A stretch of DNA of 64,000 bases from Enterocloster clostridioformis (lineage in GTDB: Bacteria; Bacillota; Clostridia; Lachnospirales; Lachnospiraceae), in NCBI RefSeq assembly GCF_020297485.1, contig NZ_JAIWZC010000001.1, positions 3,162,001 to 3,226,000 of the forward strand, written 5' to 3'. The position numbers were made by a program, and so were the translations under genes. Under the pieces are notes generated by a model. That model was not told where the DNA came from and ran no database searches. It was given only the letters and a program-made list of their open reading frames with translations. Position 1 is the stretch's first letter. Each line of letters opens with the position of its first letter. Positions 18,166 through 27,291 of the stretch are shown piece by piece.

Positions 18166-18249
18166 ATGAAATTTGACTTCAAGGACTTAATGGCCTTTGG
18201 TATGTTCATTCTCGCATTACTGACCTTTATCTTAAAGATTAGTCAGTAG
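18166..18249 (+). CDS. Putative holin-like type I toxin (27 residues)
   Basis: A single-helix hydrophobic peptide is encoded: a short charged start (MKFDFKDL), then MAFGMFILALLTFILKISQ and a stop. GGGAGGTGG lies 7-12 nt upstream of the ATG. This pattern (FGMFI-hydrophobic run-K) is that of the 'putative holin-like toxin' family (Hol_Tox), relatives of the TxpA/BsrG class of membrane toxins controlled by antisense RNA. It is surrounded by promoters and hairpins as expected of such loci. The gene is too short for most gene callers. Confidence 0.7.
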   Translation: MKFDFKDLMAFGMFILALLTFILKISQ

Positions 18250-18278
18250 CGTTTTCTTAATCCCGGAAACGGGTACAG

Positions 18279-18322
18279 AAAAACCACCCTTGTAAACTTG
18301 GCCGTTAAAAGGGTGGATTTTT
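18279..18322 (+). terminator. Stem-loop behind toxin gene
   Basis: The arms AAAAACCACCCT and AGGGTGGATTTTT pair over 12 bp with a 19-nt loop. The A and T runs on both sides make it a bidirectional terminator candidate. Confidence 0.65.
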
Positions 18323-18337
18323 CTATCGTTGATATAG

Positions 18338-18371
18338 GCCAACCTCTTGTACGAGGTGGTTGTTCCTTTTT
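18338..18371 (+). terminator. Second stem-loop with T-run
   Basis: CCAACCTC-TTGTAC-GAGGTGGTTG is followed by a run of seven T. On the plus strand it is a second terminator for the toxin message. On the minus strand it would be the 5' hairpin of the antisense RNA. Confidence 0.6.
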
Positions 18372-18383
18372 TATTACACTTCT

Positions 18384-18412
18384 ATTATAATCAATCCACC
18401 TATGAAATTCAA
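18384..18412 (-). promoter_or_regulatory. Sigma-A promoter of the antisense RNA
   Basis: On the minus strand, TTGAAT (18412-18407), a spacer of exactly 17 bp and a perfect TATAAT (18389-18384) point toward the toxin gene. It is a stronger -10 than that of the toxin promoter, as expected for the antitoxin RNA. Confidence 0.7.
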
Positions 18413-18479
18413 GTGATTCTTAAAAAATCCTCGTTAAATCGTCACGCCAGCGATAACAATTCACCTATATTTCACCTCA

Positions 18480-18817
18480 TATCCATCAAAAGCGCCCTAT
18501 TTTCTAGCCGCCGCCCACGAACTGATTTTTGCGTTGGATCTTCCGCAAATGTTCCAAAATCAGCTGATCGTTCAGTTTCGGAACAATCTTCTGGTTACTC
18601 CACCCCCAATTTGCTCCTGAGAATATACCATATAAAATCTCCGCATCAGTTTTAAATTCTCTGCAGAATAGCCTTTGCCATAATTTTTTGTCAGGAATTT
18701 AGATAATTCCTTTAAAAGCTGCCTGCCATAAGCGGCACGATTCTCCCCATTCTGCTCTTCCTCGACAATCTTTCTGCCGATCTCGTAGTATGCGTAAACT
18801 GATACTCTTATATCCAT
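18480..18817 (-). pseudogene. DUF1016 (YhcG-type) nuclease, N-terminal fragment
   Basis: The fragment AYYEIGRKIVEEEQNGENRA, then LLKELSKFLTKNYGKGYSAE and NLKLMRRFYMVYS is the DUF1016 N-domain of PDDEXK-type YhcG proteins. The frame then breaks. In a second frame VPKLNDQLILEHLRKIQ continues for about 25 codons before a stop. The nuclease half is missing. Confidence 0.7.
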
Positions 18818-18955
18818 GCCAGGGGGTCCCGCTTGTCATAATACCACCTCGCCACTATCGCTTCCTCTTTCTAGTATAAATGTTTTTAAATAAATTTATG
18901 TTATTCCCCTTTTATGGTATACTCTTATTTATACCAAATCCGGAGGAAAGAACTT

Positions 18956-19153
18956 ATGCCTAAAAACGCAAATTCAATTTCGCTTACTGATGACGAGTTG
19001 CGATATCTGACATCAGTCACTCAAAAAGGAACGGTTCAGGCCAGAGTTTATAAAAGAGCAAAAATACTTCTCTTAAAATCCCAGAGGCTTTCCAATGAGT
19101 TTATTGCGGCCTATTCCAACAAAACGAAAAAGGAAAGGCCAAAAACAAGCTGA
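18956..19153 (+). pseudogene. N-terminal stub of another IS630-type transposase
   Basis: An ATG at 18956 follows CCGGAGGAAAG and encodes SLTDDELRYLTSVTQKGT and VQARVYKRAKILLLKSQRLS. This is the HTH start of an IS630-like transposase distinct from the three complete copies. After about 50 residues the frame ends in a Lys-rich tail and stop. A complete IS630 copy begins 32 bp downstream. Confidence 0.6.
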
Positions 19154-19277
19154 ATCATAAAGCTATTTAATGTTAACTATACTAGTACAGCATTGCCAAA
19201 ATAATAATGAATAGACGTTGCTTTTTTATTGTAGTCGGTGCATAATAATTCTATCACTAAAGAATGGATGGGTTATT

Positions 19278-20527
19278 ATGCGAAGGAAAACAATTGATAC
19301 TATCCCGGTTTTATCTGATGCTATGAAAAACATATTATCTGCTTTTTCAAAAAGCCGCTCCCTTCCGTCAGGACTGGTCAAAAGAGCCAGCATTGTCCTG
19401 CTTGCGTCACAGGGGGAACTCAACCAGAATATTGCACCACAGGTCGGGCTTCATTATAATAATGTTGCCACCTGGCGCAGTCGGTTCCTCGCGGCGCTCC
19501 CAGCCTTGCGGAGGATTGAAATGGACGCCCCGGAAAAGCTTGAAGATGAGATACGGGCAGTCCTGTCCGATAAAAAACGCCCCGGTGCCCCGTCTGTTTT
19601 TACGCCGGACCAGATCATGCGGATCATCGGCCTTGCTTGCAGCAACCCAAATGATTTTGGGTACGAAGTAAGCCAGTGGAGCCTCCCGCTGTTAGTGGCA
19701 GAAATTAAAAAGCAGGGGATCGCTGAACAGATTTCTGAGAAATCTGTCAGCCGTTTTTTAAAAATGAGGTAGATTTACATCCCCACAAAATCCGTTACTG
19801 GCTTCATTCTTCGGAAAAGACGGAAGCCCCGGAATCTTTTGCGCGGAAAGTAAACGAAATCTGCGGCCTGTACCAGAGTGCCCAGGAACAAAGCCGGGAA
19901 GGTACACACATTGTTTCCACGGATGAAATGACCGGGGTACAGGCGCTGGAACATAAATATCCTGACAAGCTCCCATTACCCGGCCAGTGCGCCAAAATGG
20001 AGTTTGAGTATATCCGCCATGGCACGACCAGCCTCATCGGGTTCTTTGATGTTGCAACGGGCCGTATGGAAATGCCGTATTTAAACTCCACACGCACAGA
20101 AGAGGATTTTGTGGAAGCCGTGAAAGCATTGGTAAGGACAGACCCGCAAGCCCCATGGACATTTATATGCGATGGCCTAAACACCCATAAGTCGGAAGCC
20201 CTTGTCCGCTATGTGGCAGAAGCCTGTGCCCTTGGCGTGGAACTGGGCAAAAAAGGGAAAACAGGGATCCTTAAAAGTATGGAAAGCCGGGCGGATTTCC
20301 CGCATGACCCTTCCCACCGGATCCGCTTTGTCTATACTCCGAAACACAGTTCCTGGATGAACCAGATTGAGATATGGTTTGGCATCATTAACCGGAAGCT
20401 GCTGAAGCGGAAAAGCTGCCTATCAATAGAAGAACTGGAAGCAAGCATCCTGCGCTTTATTGAACAATACAATCTTACAGCACACCCATTTAAGTGGACA
20501 TATGCCGGGATACCATTAGCAATTTAA
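19278..20527 (+). CDS. IS630-family transposase (two frames joined by -1 frameshift), copy A
   Basis: The first frame (19278-19772) encodes the HTH half (MRRKTIDTIPVLSDAM to SVSRFLKMR) and stops. The catalytic half continues in the -1 frame from about 19763 (DLHPHKIRYWLHSSEKTEAP) to 20527. At the join is T TTA AAA (19757-19763), a canonical X XXY YYZ slippery heptamer. The DDE residues are visible in IVSTDEMTG, TFICDGLNTHKSEA and SSWMNQIEIWFGIINRKLL (DD34E). All three copies keep both frames and the heptamer, so programmed frameshifting is more likely than decay. Copy A has N-A-type differences from copy B only at a few codons. Confidence 0.85.
19757..19763 (+). promoter_or_regulatory. Programmed -1 frameshift heptamer in IS630 copy A
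   Basis: T TTA AAA in the zero frame, followed within three codons by the zero-frame stop (TAG at 19770-19772). The identical site is at 61207-61213 in copy C and on the minus strand at 26390-26396 in copy B. Confidence 0.65.
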
Positions 20528-20659
20528 TCACTGATATTTAAGCAATGCTGTACTAGTGCTATTATACAGGAGCAGACATGAGATCGCAATACGTTTTTTA
20601 GAACATTTGTTCTTTTCATATTTAGCCACTGTTTTTGGTTTGCATTGAAAGACTTACGT

Positions 20660-22272
20660 TTAAAGCTGCGGCACCTGTCCAATCTGACTTCCTCCCAGGC
20701 AGTCCCGCCGAAACTCCTCTTCCGTTTTTATGAACAGATTGTCATTATTGTCCGTATCCCAGAACCCAATAAATCTCACCCTTCTCGGTCCGAATGGGCC
20801 GGTAAAACAGTTCTTCTCCCCAACCGCTATCTGCCATCGCTTTCCACTCTTCCATCACAGCCGCCAGTTCCCGGTCATTTAACTTTCCGTAAGTTCGTAC
20901 CGTAAGCACACCCCAAAGGCTGCCAGCATATGCTTCTACGTCTGGCGTCATGGATGCAACCCATTTTTTAAGCAGTTCAGAAAACAAATATTCTACCAGC
21001 CCCTTCTCAGGGCAGCTTTTAAGCTGGCCTGGATCTTTTCCCGGATCATGCTTTCATACGAGAGAAGCTCCTCCCCGCTTAAAAGCTCCGGTACAAAGGA
21101 GTCGCTCTCATTCCAATAAGCAGTTACAGCCAATGAATTGTACAGGCGGAACTCTTGCACTGACGGACTCAATTCCTGTATCGGATGTCCCTTGCAGATC
21201 AGTGTGCCAAATATTGTCTCCAACGGCCCGTTTTCTTTCATTTTCTGTAAACCAAATTCCTGGAGACGGATATATGGTTCCAGTTCCTTCTCGATGTAAA
21301 TCTGATGTAGATTCAGAAGATACTTCGCATAGCCCTCCGCCGATAGCTCCTGAATCGGAAGGAATTCATAATCCCTATAATTACGAATAATCCGGCACAC
21401 TGCATATGCATCTCTGGGAACCTCCGCCTCCAGTGATGCCAGAGGTTTCTTTCTTGACACAGTGGTTTTATCCGCCAGGTTCTGTATCTCCATCGCAATC
21501 TGGTTCAACACTCTAAATGTGAGCCGTGGAGGTAAGAACTGATCCAACTTCCAGATATTACTAAGATAGTCTGCCACCTCATCAACGTCATATGTTCTGC
21601 ACTTCTCCTCCAGGGCCTCCAGTTGTTTCTCCGTCATAGGGAAATAAAAACAGATCTTTTCCGGATACCTCTTATCAAATGCCAGATACACCGGAATACT
21701 GCCGATCCAGGATGCACTACTTTCGGATTCTGTTTCTTTCCCACTGCCGGTTTTGGCGCCTTAATTCTAGTGATGAGCCCCTCCTCTGTCAGCCGCTCAC
21801 TCGCTTTCATATTCAAACGGCCATACGCCTCATAATCAAAATAGCCGTTCAGTTCCATCGGCAGCGTTCTTCCCTCCTGCTCAAACAGATAACGCCCATA
21901 CTGTTCCAGGGATTTTATCTCTAAATGGCATTCATACTGGTCTAAATGATCCATTGCCTCTACAATCTGCAGCAAAGAGTCCGGCTTTTCATTCTGAAGC
22001 ACAGTCTCGAAGACAGCCCGCTCCTGTTCCGACCAGGAACCAATCTTTGCGGCAAGGTAGTTTAACTGCCCCAGGTTCGAATCCTGAAACACAAATTCCC
22101 CAATTAACAGAGGAGCCAGCCCAGCCACCGGGGCTTTCACATCTCCTATGAACGGAATCATCCTGGAAGGATGGTACCCGGCCAGCTCCTCCAGGACCTG
22201 CTCTGCCTGTTCCTGCGAAGCACGGAACCAGAATACTTCATAGCAAAAGTTATCGGTCAAGATTATCCCCAC
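20660..22272 (-). pseudogene. ArdA/DUF6329-like antirestriction protein gene, three frame breaks
   Basis: Four consecutive minus-strand pieces join into one protein of about 535 residues if single-base shifts are corrected. The break points are near 21760 (a shortened A-run in CCAAAACC), near 20995 and near 20770. The first part has FCYEVFWFRASQEQAEQVLE and LGQLNYLAAKIGSWSEQERA. The last part has SLWGVLTVRT, DSGWGEELFYRPI and EKGEIY leading to IGFWDTDNNDN. This order resembles the long ArdA-type antirestriction proteins of Firmicute conjugative elements, an assignment made from memory. It is the relic of a conjugative element. Confidence 0.55.
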
Positions 22273-22396
22273 CTTTTGCTATGTAGTGTAAGCCTCATTC
22301 ACCTTACCCCACCGGGCAATTTTTACCCCTTTTTAGCGGTTTTCACCCCTTTTCGGAAAGCGCAACCCCATCCATACACTTCGGCAAAACTATTGC

Positions 22397-22903
22397 TCAA
22401 TTTGTTTCGCCATTGAGTATGTCTTTGAGCCACTTAGGAACCATCGGAACTTTCTTCCCGGCAAGGATCAGTTTCATAATTTCTTCGGTATCCTCCTGCC
22501 GCCAGAACCGATTACGGATGTAGCAGTCATGGCTACAAAACTTCTGATTTTTCGTTTGGCTCTCAAATTCTTTTCCGCAAAACATACACTCATGCTTGTA
22601 AAGAAACGGATGGTTTTTCATCCACAATCTGCGGCACTCATCAGAACAATAAATCCGTTTTCGTCCGGCGGACTTCTTCTCTAATGGCTTGCCGCATTGT
22701 CTGCATACACTATCAGCACAGACCTCTTCCATTTTTCTTCCTTCTCTGGCTTGCAGACGATTTTTTGCATATCCATCTAAACCTTTTGCTTTGCAATAAT
22801 TTCTGACCTTGTCCCTTGGAAGGTCCAATGCGATCCCTATTTTTCGGTAGCCTAATCCCATGTTTCGAAGACGCTCAATCGTTTTCTGCTGTTCTTTTGT
22901 CAT
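22397..22903 (-). CDS. HTH and zinc-ribbon DNA-binding protein of mobile elements
   Basis: The 168-residue protein starts with a sigma-70-region-4-like HTH (TIERLRNMGLGYRKIGIALD, then LPRDKVRNYCKAKGLDGYA). Two CxxC zinc knuckles follow: CRQCGKPLEKK with YCSDECRRLW, and CMFCGKEFESQ with FCSHDCYIRNRFW. Such proteins accompany conjugative or recombinase-bearing elements in Clostridia and probably act as regulators. The frame and codons look intact. It lies between the dead ArdA-like gene and the qatD tail. Confidence 0.65.
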   Translation of the reverse strand: MTKEQQKTIERLRNMGLGYRKIGIALDLPRDKVRNYCKAKGLDGYAKNRLQAREGRKMEEVCADSVCRQCGKPLEKKSAGRKRIYCSDECRRLWMKNHPFLYKHECMFCGKEFESQTKNQKFCSHDCYIRNRFWRQEDTEEIMKLILAGKKVPMVPKWLKDILNGETN

Positions 22904-23213
22904 CTGATATCAACTCCTTAACAAATTTGGTAGTCCAGTAATCACTCTGGATTGCCAATTTGTCAAGAAAATCTTCTGCTAAAAAATCAGTTATTTGACT
23001 AATGTCAAATAATTCTTAGCTATCTGCTTACTTAAAGTTCCTGCATCATTAATTCCTTTTAATTCAGCTAACTCATCATATACTATACCTAATTTCTCTA
23101 TTGAATATTTCTTTCCATGCACTTTTGTAAATGGGCCATCACTCTCTACAAATATCCTTTCCATTGGAATTCTTTTTATTATTTGTTTTCCATTAACGCC
23201 TCTCATCATAATG

Positions 23214-23812
23214 AACTACCCCGCAGCAAGCTGCGGGGTATCGAAGGTTGCAACCTCTACATATAATCCCATATGCTATACTGCTTTGTTTTCTCTACGT
23301 TTTTATAGATTGTTTTATAATTTTTTTCCTGTCCCTGTTCTTTCACATATCTACTTATGATTTGCTCATTCCCATGTTCACTCACCGTTGCTACGTAATA
23401 GCCATCTGTCCAGAATTCTCCTCCCCACAATTTTTTCTTCACTTGTGGACATTTCGCGAACACCTCCCGGGCTATGATGCTCTTCACTATTTGGATGATT
23501 TTTTTTGGACTATATGTAGGCACTGACTGGATAAGAAAATGTATATGGTCTTTATCTGTACCTACTTCCAAAAATCTTATTTCATACCTTTCCTGAATTC
23601 CCTCACACGTTTCTTTGATTACCCTATCTACATCTTCATCTATTACTACTCTTCTATATTTTGTTGGACATACGAAATGATACATGAGTACTGATACATT
23701 GTGTGACTTGCGTATTGTTTCACTCATCACACAATTTCTCCTTTCCTTTTTCCTCTAGTATATCACTTCCTCCATGTCTTGAAAAAGTTTGTTACGCAGC
23801 AAGCTGCGGGGA
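23214..23812 (-). mobile_element. IS200-type element inserted in qatD (about 0.6 kb)
   Basis: Both ends carry subterminal hairpins of the same sequence: CCCCGCAG-CAAG-CTGCGGGG at 23219-23238 and ACGCAG-CAAG-CTGCG at 23794-23808. These are typical of IS200/IS605 elements, which have no inverted terminal repeats and make no target duplication. Only tnpA is present (no tnpB). Confidence 0.8.
23257..23730 (-). CDS. tnpA: IS200/IS605-family TnpA (Y1 HUH transposase)
   Basis: The 157-residue protein has the complete single-strand transposase fold: MYHFVCPTKYRRVVIDEDV, GTDKDHIHFLIQSVPTYS with the H-x-H metal pair, WGGEFWTDGYYVATVSEHG, and the catalytic-helix region ISRYVKEQGQEK with its Tyr. The length is normal for the family and the gene looks active. 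It may start at either of two Met codons (23730 or 23727). Confidence 0.93.
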   Translation of the reverse strand: MMSETIRKSHNVSVLMYHFVCPTKYRRVVIDEDVDRVIKETCEGIQERYEIRFLEVGTDKDHIHFLIQSVPTYSPKKIIQIVKSIIAREVFAKCPQVKKKLWGGEFWTDGYYVATVSEHGNEQIISRYVKEQGQEKNYKTIYKNVEKTKQYSIWDYM

Positions 23813-24328
23813 ATTAAACCCTCTTTTTGATTAAAATTAACAGAAAAATAGGCTCCCAAATTAATAAATTTTTCTAACCATATCTCATTTCCTGAATACC
23901 AATGTATAATTACTTTACGATTTCCATTCTTCTTCAATATCTCATATATCTGTTGTTCTGCCATGCGACAATGGACTGACATGATTTTGTCACAAGACAT
24001 TTTACATATAAAATCAAAGATCTCTATCTGCTCATTTTTATAGTTCAAGTATTCATTTGAAAAATCCAGACCAACTTCTCCAACATATTTTGTGGTCGAT
24101 AAATTTCTTATAAAAGATGCCTTTCCAAACCTCACCTTCCCTGCATTTTGCGGATGGAAACCAATCCCAAATTGAACATAATTCGTTGGCTGATATAGTT
24201 CTATACATGTTTCAAAAATCTCAGGTTGATTTGTAACGCATAAGGTATGCTGTTCCAATTTGTTTATTTGTTTGAAAACCTGTGAATGATTCGAATAAAA
24301 ATCAAGATGGAAATGCATATCAATTAAC

Positions 24329-25225
24329 TTACTCATCAATCGCTCCTTCTATAAAAGTCAATAAATCATCCCCATTTAACTGCGCTTGAGTCTTTACAAA
24401 TTCATATAATTCCTCCATAGATTTCATATATACTTTTACATATTCGTCTATTTCTTTCATATTCATTCCACCGAGCGCAACCAATTTATTCGTGTAATAA
24501 TCCTTACTACCATATTTCAGATAATAATGCAAAGATAATAATACAGCCTTCAAATCTGTTGTTTTTCCTGTATCTGGATTTGAGAATCTTTCATTCTTCA
24601 CAAAATCCATGTCAATATTTTGATTCGGATAGTTCTCTTTCAATATTCTATATAACTCATAAATTCTATTACCCAACGCATTATATTCTCGGCATCCAAC
24701 AAAACATACATGTTTCTCTTGCTCTAATAAATTTATGGCTCCTGAATAAGAATCTAAGCCTCCAGAAAATAAAGAAACGGCATCAAAATCTTGACCAACA
24801 ATATCATATTTCTTTTTAGACTTAATGTTTCTAAACCTTAAATCCGTTTTCCTAAAATTTATTTCCCATAAATCTCCACTTAAAAATCCCAATATATTTT
24901 CTATCCCACTCTTAATACTATTCCACCTCTCTATTTCCAATACTGGAATGGACATACATATTTCTCTTGTCCAATTATCTTCTACTTCTCCCGCATAAAT
25001 ACCAGCACGAGGTATCCTTTTATCCGCAGCATAAACACTTGTAGCAACAATTATTAAATCTTCATAAATAGGCTCCAAATTGTCCTTTTTAAATCTTCTC
25101 CATAGTTCTTCAAAATTAACTTTTATATTTGACTTCGGGCCCTCATTCAGTATATCAAATCTAATGGCATCTTCAAAACCGTGAATCGGCTCGATTTCTG
25201 TTGTTTTATTAATCCATACTTTCAT
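24329..25225 (-). CDS. qatC: QatC-like QueC-family protein, probably internally shortened
   Basis: The 298-residue protein has the PP-loop ATP pyrophosphatase motif AVSLFSGGLDSYSGA (residues 149-163) of QueC-like 7-cyano-7-deazaguanine synthases. In Qat operons QatC is a QueC homologue. Remembered family members are over 400 residues. Here the frame passes from RFSNPDTGKT (about 222) straight to a C-terminal helix LKAVLLSLHYYLKYG, with no Cys-rich zinc site between. An in-frame deletion of the central third is inferred. The start overlaps the end of qatB and the stop overlaps qatD, so the operon coupling is preserved. Confidence 0.75.
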   Translation of the reverse strand: MKVWINKTTEIEPIHGFEDAIRFDILNEGPKSNIKVNFEELWRRFKKDNLEPIYEDLIIVATSVYAADKRIPRAGIYAGEVEDNWTREICMSIPVLEIERWNSIKSGIENILGFLSGDLWEINFRKTDLRFRNIKSKKKYDIVGQDFDAVSLFSGGLDSYSGAINLLEQEKHVCFVGCREYNALGNRIYELYRILKENYPNQNIDMDFVKNERFSNPDTGKTTDLKAVLLSLHYYLKYGSKDYYTNKLVALGGMNMKEIDEYVKVYMKSMEELYEFVKTQAQLNGDDLLTFIEGAIDE

Positions 25226-25599
25226 ATTGTCCCTCCATTTTCTTCAAATCAGCATAACATTCTTTGCATACAGAGGCGATATACTGTTGCCCTTCTTTAC
25301 TTGTATAATCTAAATCCAACTTCTTTTCTAATTGAACATCTGCCATTATTCTATTTTCGATTGCAGCGCTCACATCATCCATAACACGATCATAATCTTT
25401 TGATAACTCGGCATGTGTAAATATCTTTTCAGAAAAACAGGTTTCAAAATTTTTAATAGCAAATTGAATAATGAATTCTATCAAAAACTCTTCATTATTA
25501 ATTTGTTCAAAATCTTTAAATGTTTCTATCTCAAGTCTCTTCAATGTTTCCGAAAGACTTTCTCGAATTATCTGCATATCCGTTGTGGAAAAATCTCTA

Positions 25600-26968
25600 G
25601 TACAGCATTGCTTAAATATCAGTGATTAAATTACTAATGGTATCCCGGCATATGTCCACTTAAATGGGTGTGCTGTAAGATTGTATTGTTCAATAAAGCG
25701 CAGGATGCTTGCTTCCAGTTCTTCTATTGATAGGTAGCTTTTCCGCTTCAGCAGCTTCCGGTTAATGATGCCAAACCATATCTCAATCTGGTTCATCCAG
25801 GAACTGTGTTTCGGAGTATAGACAAAGCGGATCCGGTGGGAAGGGTCATGCAGGAAATCCGCTCGGCTTTCCATACTTTTAAGGATCCCTGTTTTCCCTT
25901 TTTTGCCCAGTTCCACGCCAAGGGCACAGGCTTCTGCCACAAAGCGGACAAGGGCTTCCGATTTATGGGTGTTTAGGCCATCGCATATAAATGTCCATGG
26001 GGCTTGCGGGTCTGTCCCTACCAATGCTTTCACGGCTTCCACAAAATCCTCTTCTGTGCGTGTGGAGTTTAAATACGGCATTTCCATACGGCCCGTTGCA
26101 ACATCAAAGAACCCGATGAGGCTGGTCGTGCCATGGCGGATATACTCAAACTCCATTTTGGCGCACTGGCCGGGTAATGGGAGCTTGTCAGGATATTTAT
26201 GTTCCAGCGCTTGTACCCCGGTCATTTCATCCGTGGAAACAATGTGTGCACCTTCCCGGCTTTGTTCCTGGGCACTCTGGTACAGGCCGCAGATTTCGTT
26301 TACTTTCCGCGCAAAAGATTCCGGGGCTTCCGTCTTTTCCGAAGAATGAAGCCAGTAACGGATTTTGTGGGGATGTAAATCTACCTCATTTTTAAAAAAC
26401 GGCTGACAGATTTCTCAGAAATCTGTTCAGCGATCCCCTGCTTTTTAATTTCTGCCACTAACAGCGGGAGACTCCACTGGCTTACTTCGTACCCAAAATC
26501 ATTTGGGCTGCTGCAGGCAAGGTCGATGATCCGCATGATCTGGTCCGGCGTAAAAACAGACGGGGCACCGGGGCGTTTTTTATCGGACAGGACTGCCCGT
26601 ATCTCATCTTCAAGCTTTTTCGGGTCGTCCATTTCAATCCTCCGCAAGGCTGGGAGCGCCGCGAGGAACCGACTGCGCCAGGTGGCAACATTATTATAAT
26701 GAAGCCCGACCTGTGGTGCAATATTCTGGTTGAGTTCCCCCTGTGACGCAAGCAGGACAATGCTGGCTCTTTTGACCAGTCCTGACGGAAGGGAGCGGCT
26801 TTTTGAAAAAGCAGATAATATGTTTTTCATGGCATCAGATAAAACCGGGATAGTATCAATTGTTTTCCTTCGCATAATAACCCATCCATTCTTTAGTGAT
26901 AGAATTATTATGCACCGACTACAATAAAAAAGCAACGTCTATTCATTATTATTTTGGCAATGCTGTAC
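25600..26968 (-). mobile_element. IS630-family insertion sequence, copy B (1369 bp)
   Basis: It has the same ends and length as copies A and C, in reverse orientation. It interrupts qatB at a CTAG with TA duplicated at 25598-25599 and 26969-26970. Confidence 0.95.
25626..26875 (-). CDS. IS630-family transposase (frameshifted), copy B
   Basis: This is the same two-frame arrangement as copy A: the HTH half from 26875 to 26381, the slippery T TTA AAA at 26396-26390, and the DDE half ending at 25626. Residue differences from copy A are few (for example DDPKKLEDE for DAPEKLEDE and DLACSSPNDFG for GLACSNPNDFG). This argues for recent movement with both frames under selection. Confidence 0.85.
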
Positions 26969-27291
26969 TAGCAAAGTAGTCAATTAAGCCTTTATATAAT
27001 TCGTTTCCCTTTTTATCTAATAAAGAATCTAAACCAATATTTTTAGCTGCATTCTCAGCACCATATTTATTGACCGCACTTATGAAATTCATAAGTCCGC
27101 CCGCAACAACCGAAACATTACTTTTACTCAAGTGAGTCGACATATAAGCATCTGCATATTTAGAAATGGCTTTGCTAATTCCTGCACTTCCTCTTGAATC
27201 TTTCATCATTCTAGTTACAGCACCTTTAGCTTGTCTCCATTGTTCATTTTTAGGTGGAATATAGCCTTTTGATGTTCCCATACCGCCCCTC

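Larger units (their letters stand above)
18130..18377 (-). ncRNA. Predicted antisense antitoxin RNA (RatA-like)
   Basis: The promoter at 18384-18412 would start a minus-strand RNA at about 18377. This RNA runs back across both hairpins and the toxin reading frame, so its 5' half is complementary to the toxin mRNA 3' end. The layout of convergent promoters with a 3' overlap is the RatA/TxpA arrangement. The 3' end (about 18130, or at the hairpin near 18280) is a guess. Confidence 0.5.
19185..20553 (+). mobile_element. IS630-family insertion sequence, copy A (1369 bp)
   Basis: The element is bounded by perfect inverted repeats GTACAGCATTGC / GCAATGCTGTAC and flanked by a duplicated TA inside CTAG on both sides. 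Its length is exactly that of copies B (25600-26968) and C (60635-62003). It contains one frameshifted DDE transposase. Confidence 0.95.
22991..24339 (-). pseudogene. qatD: QatD-like TatD-family hydrolase, split by IS200
   Basis: The N-terminal part (23812-24339) has the TatD metal motifs MHFHLDF, YVGEVGLDF, MSVHCRMAEQ and VIIHWYSGN. The C-terminal part (22991-23213) has RIPMERIFVESDGPFTKVHG, which supplies the last Asp. Between them lies an IS200-type element. Joining TTTAATT to ATGATG restores one frame of about 250 residues. Its ATG overlaps the end of the QueC-like gene. The partner genes show it to be the fourth gene of a Qat operon, where QatD is a TatD-like nuclease. As it stands the protein lacks its last catalytic Asp. 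Confidence 0.82.
25209..27281 (-). pseudogene. qatB: QatB-like gene interrupted by IS630 copy B
   Basis: The N-terminal part (26969-27281) starts MGTSKGYIPPKNEQWRQAKG and contains LSKSNVSVVAGGLMNFISA. The C-terminal part (25209-25599) continues RDFSTTDMQIIRESLSETL to YADLKKMEGQYESMD. Removing the 1369-bp IS and one TA gives 702 bp, exactly 234 codons in a single frame (GLIDYF-ARDFSTTDM across the join). This shows a recent clean insertion. QatB has no known enzymatic motif. A good RBS (ATAGGAGGGGC) precedes the ATG, 11 bp after qatA. Confidence 0.85.

Noticed and set aside
23219..23808. CRISPR-like repeats (CCCCGCAGCAAGCTGCGGGG appearing twice)
   Set aside because: There are only two copies, at the two ends of a tnpA-only IS200 element; these are its end hairpins.
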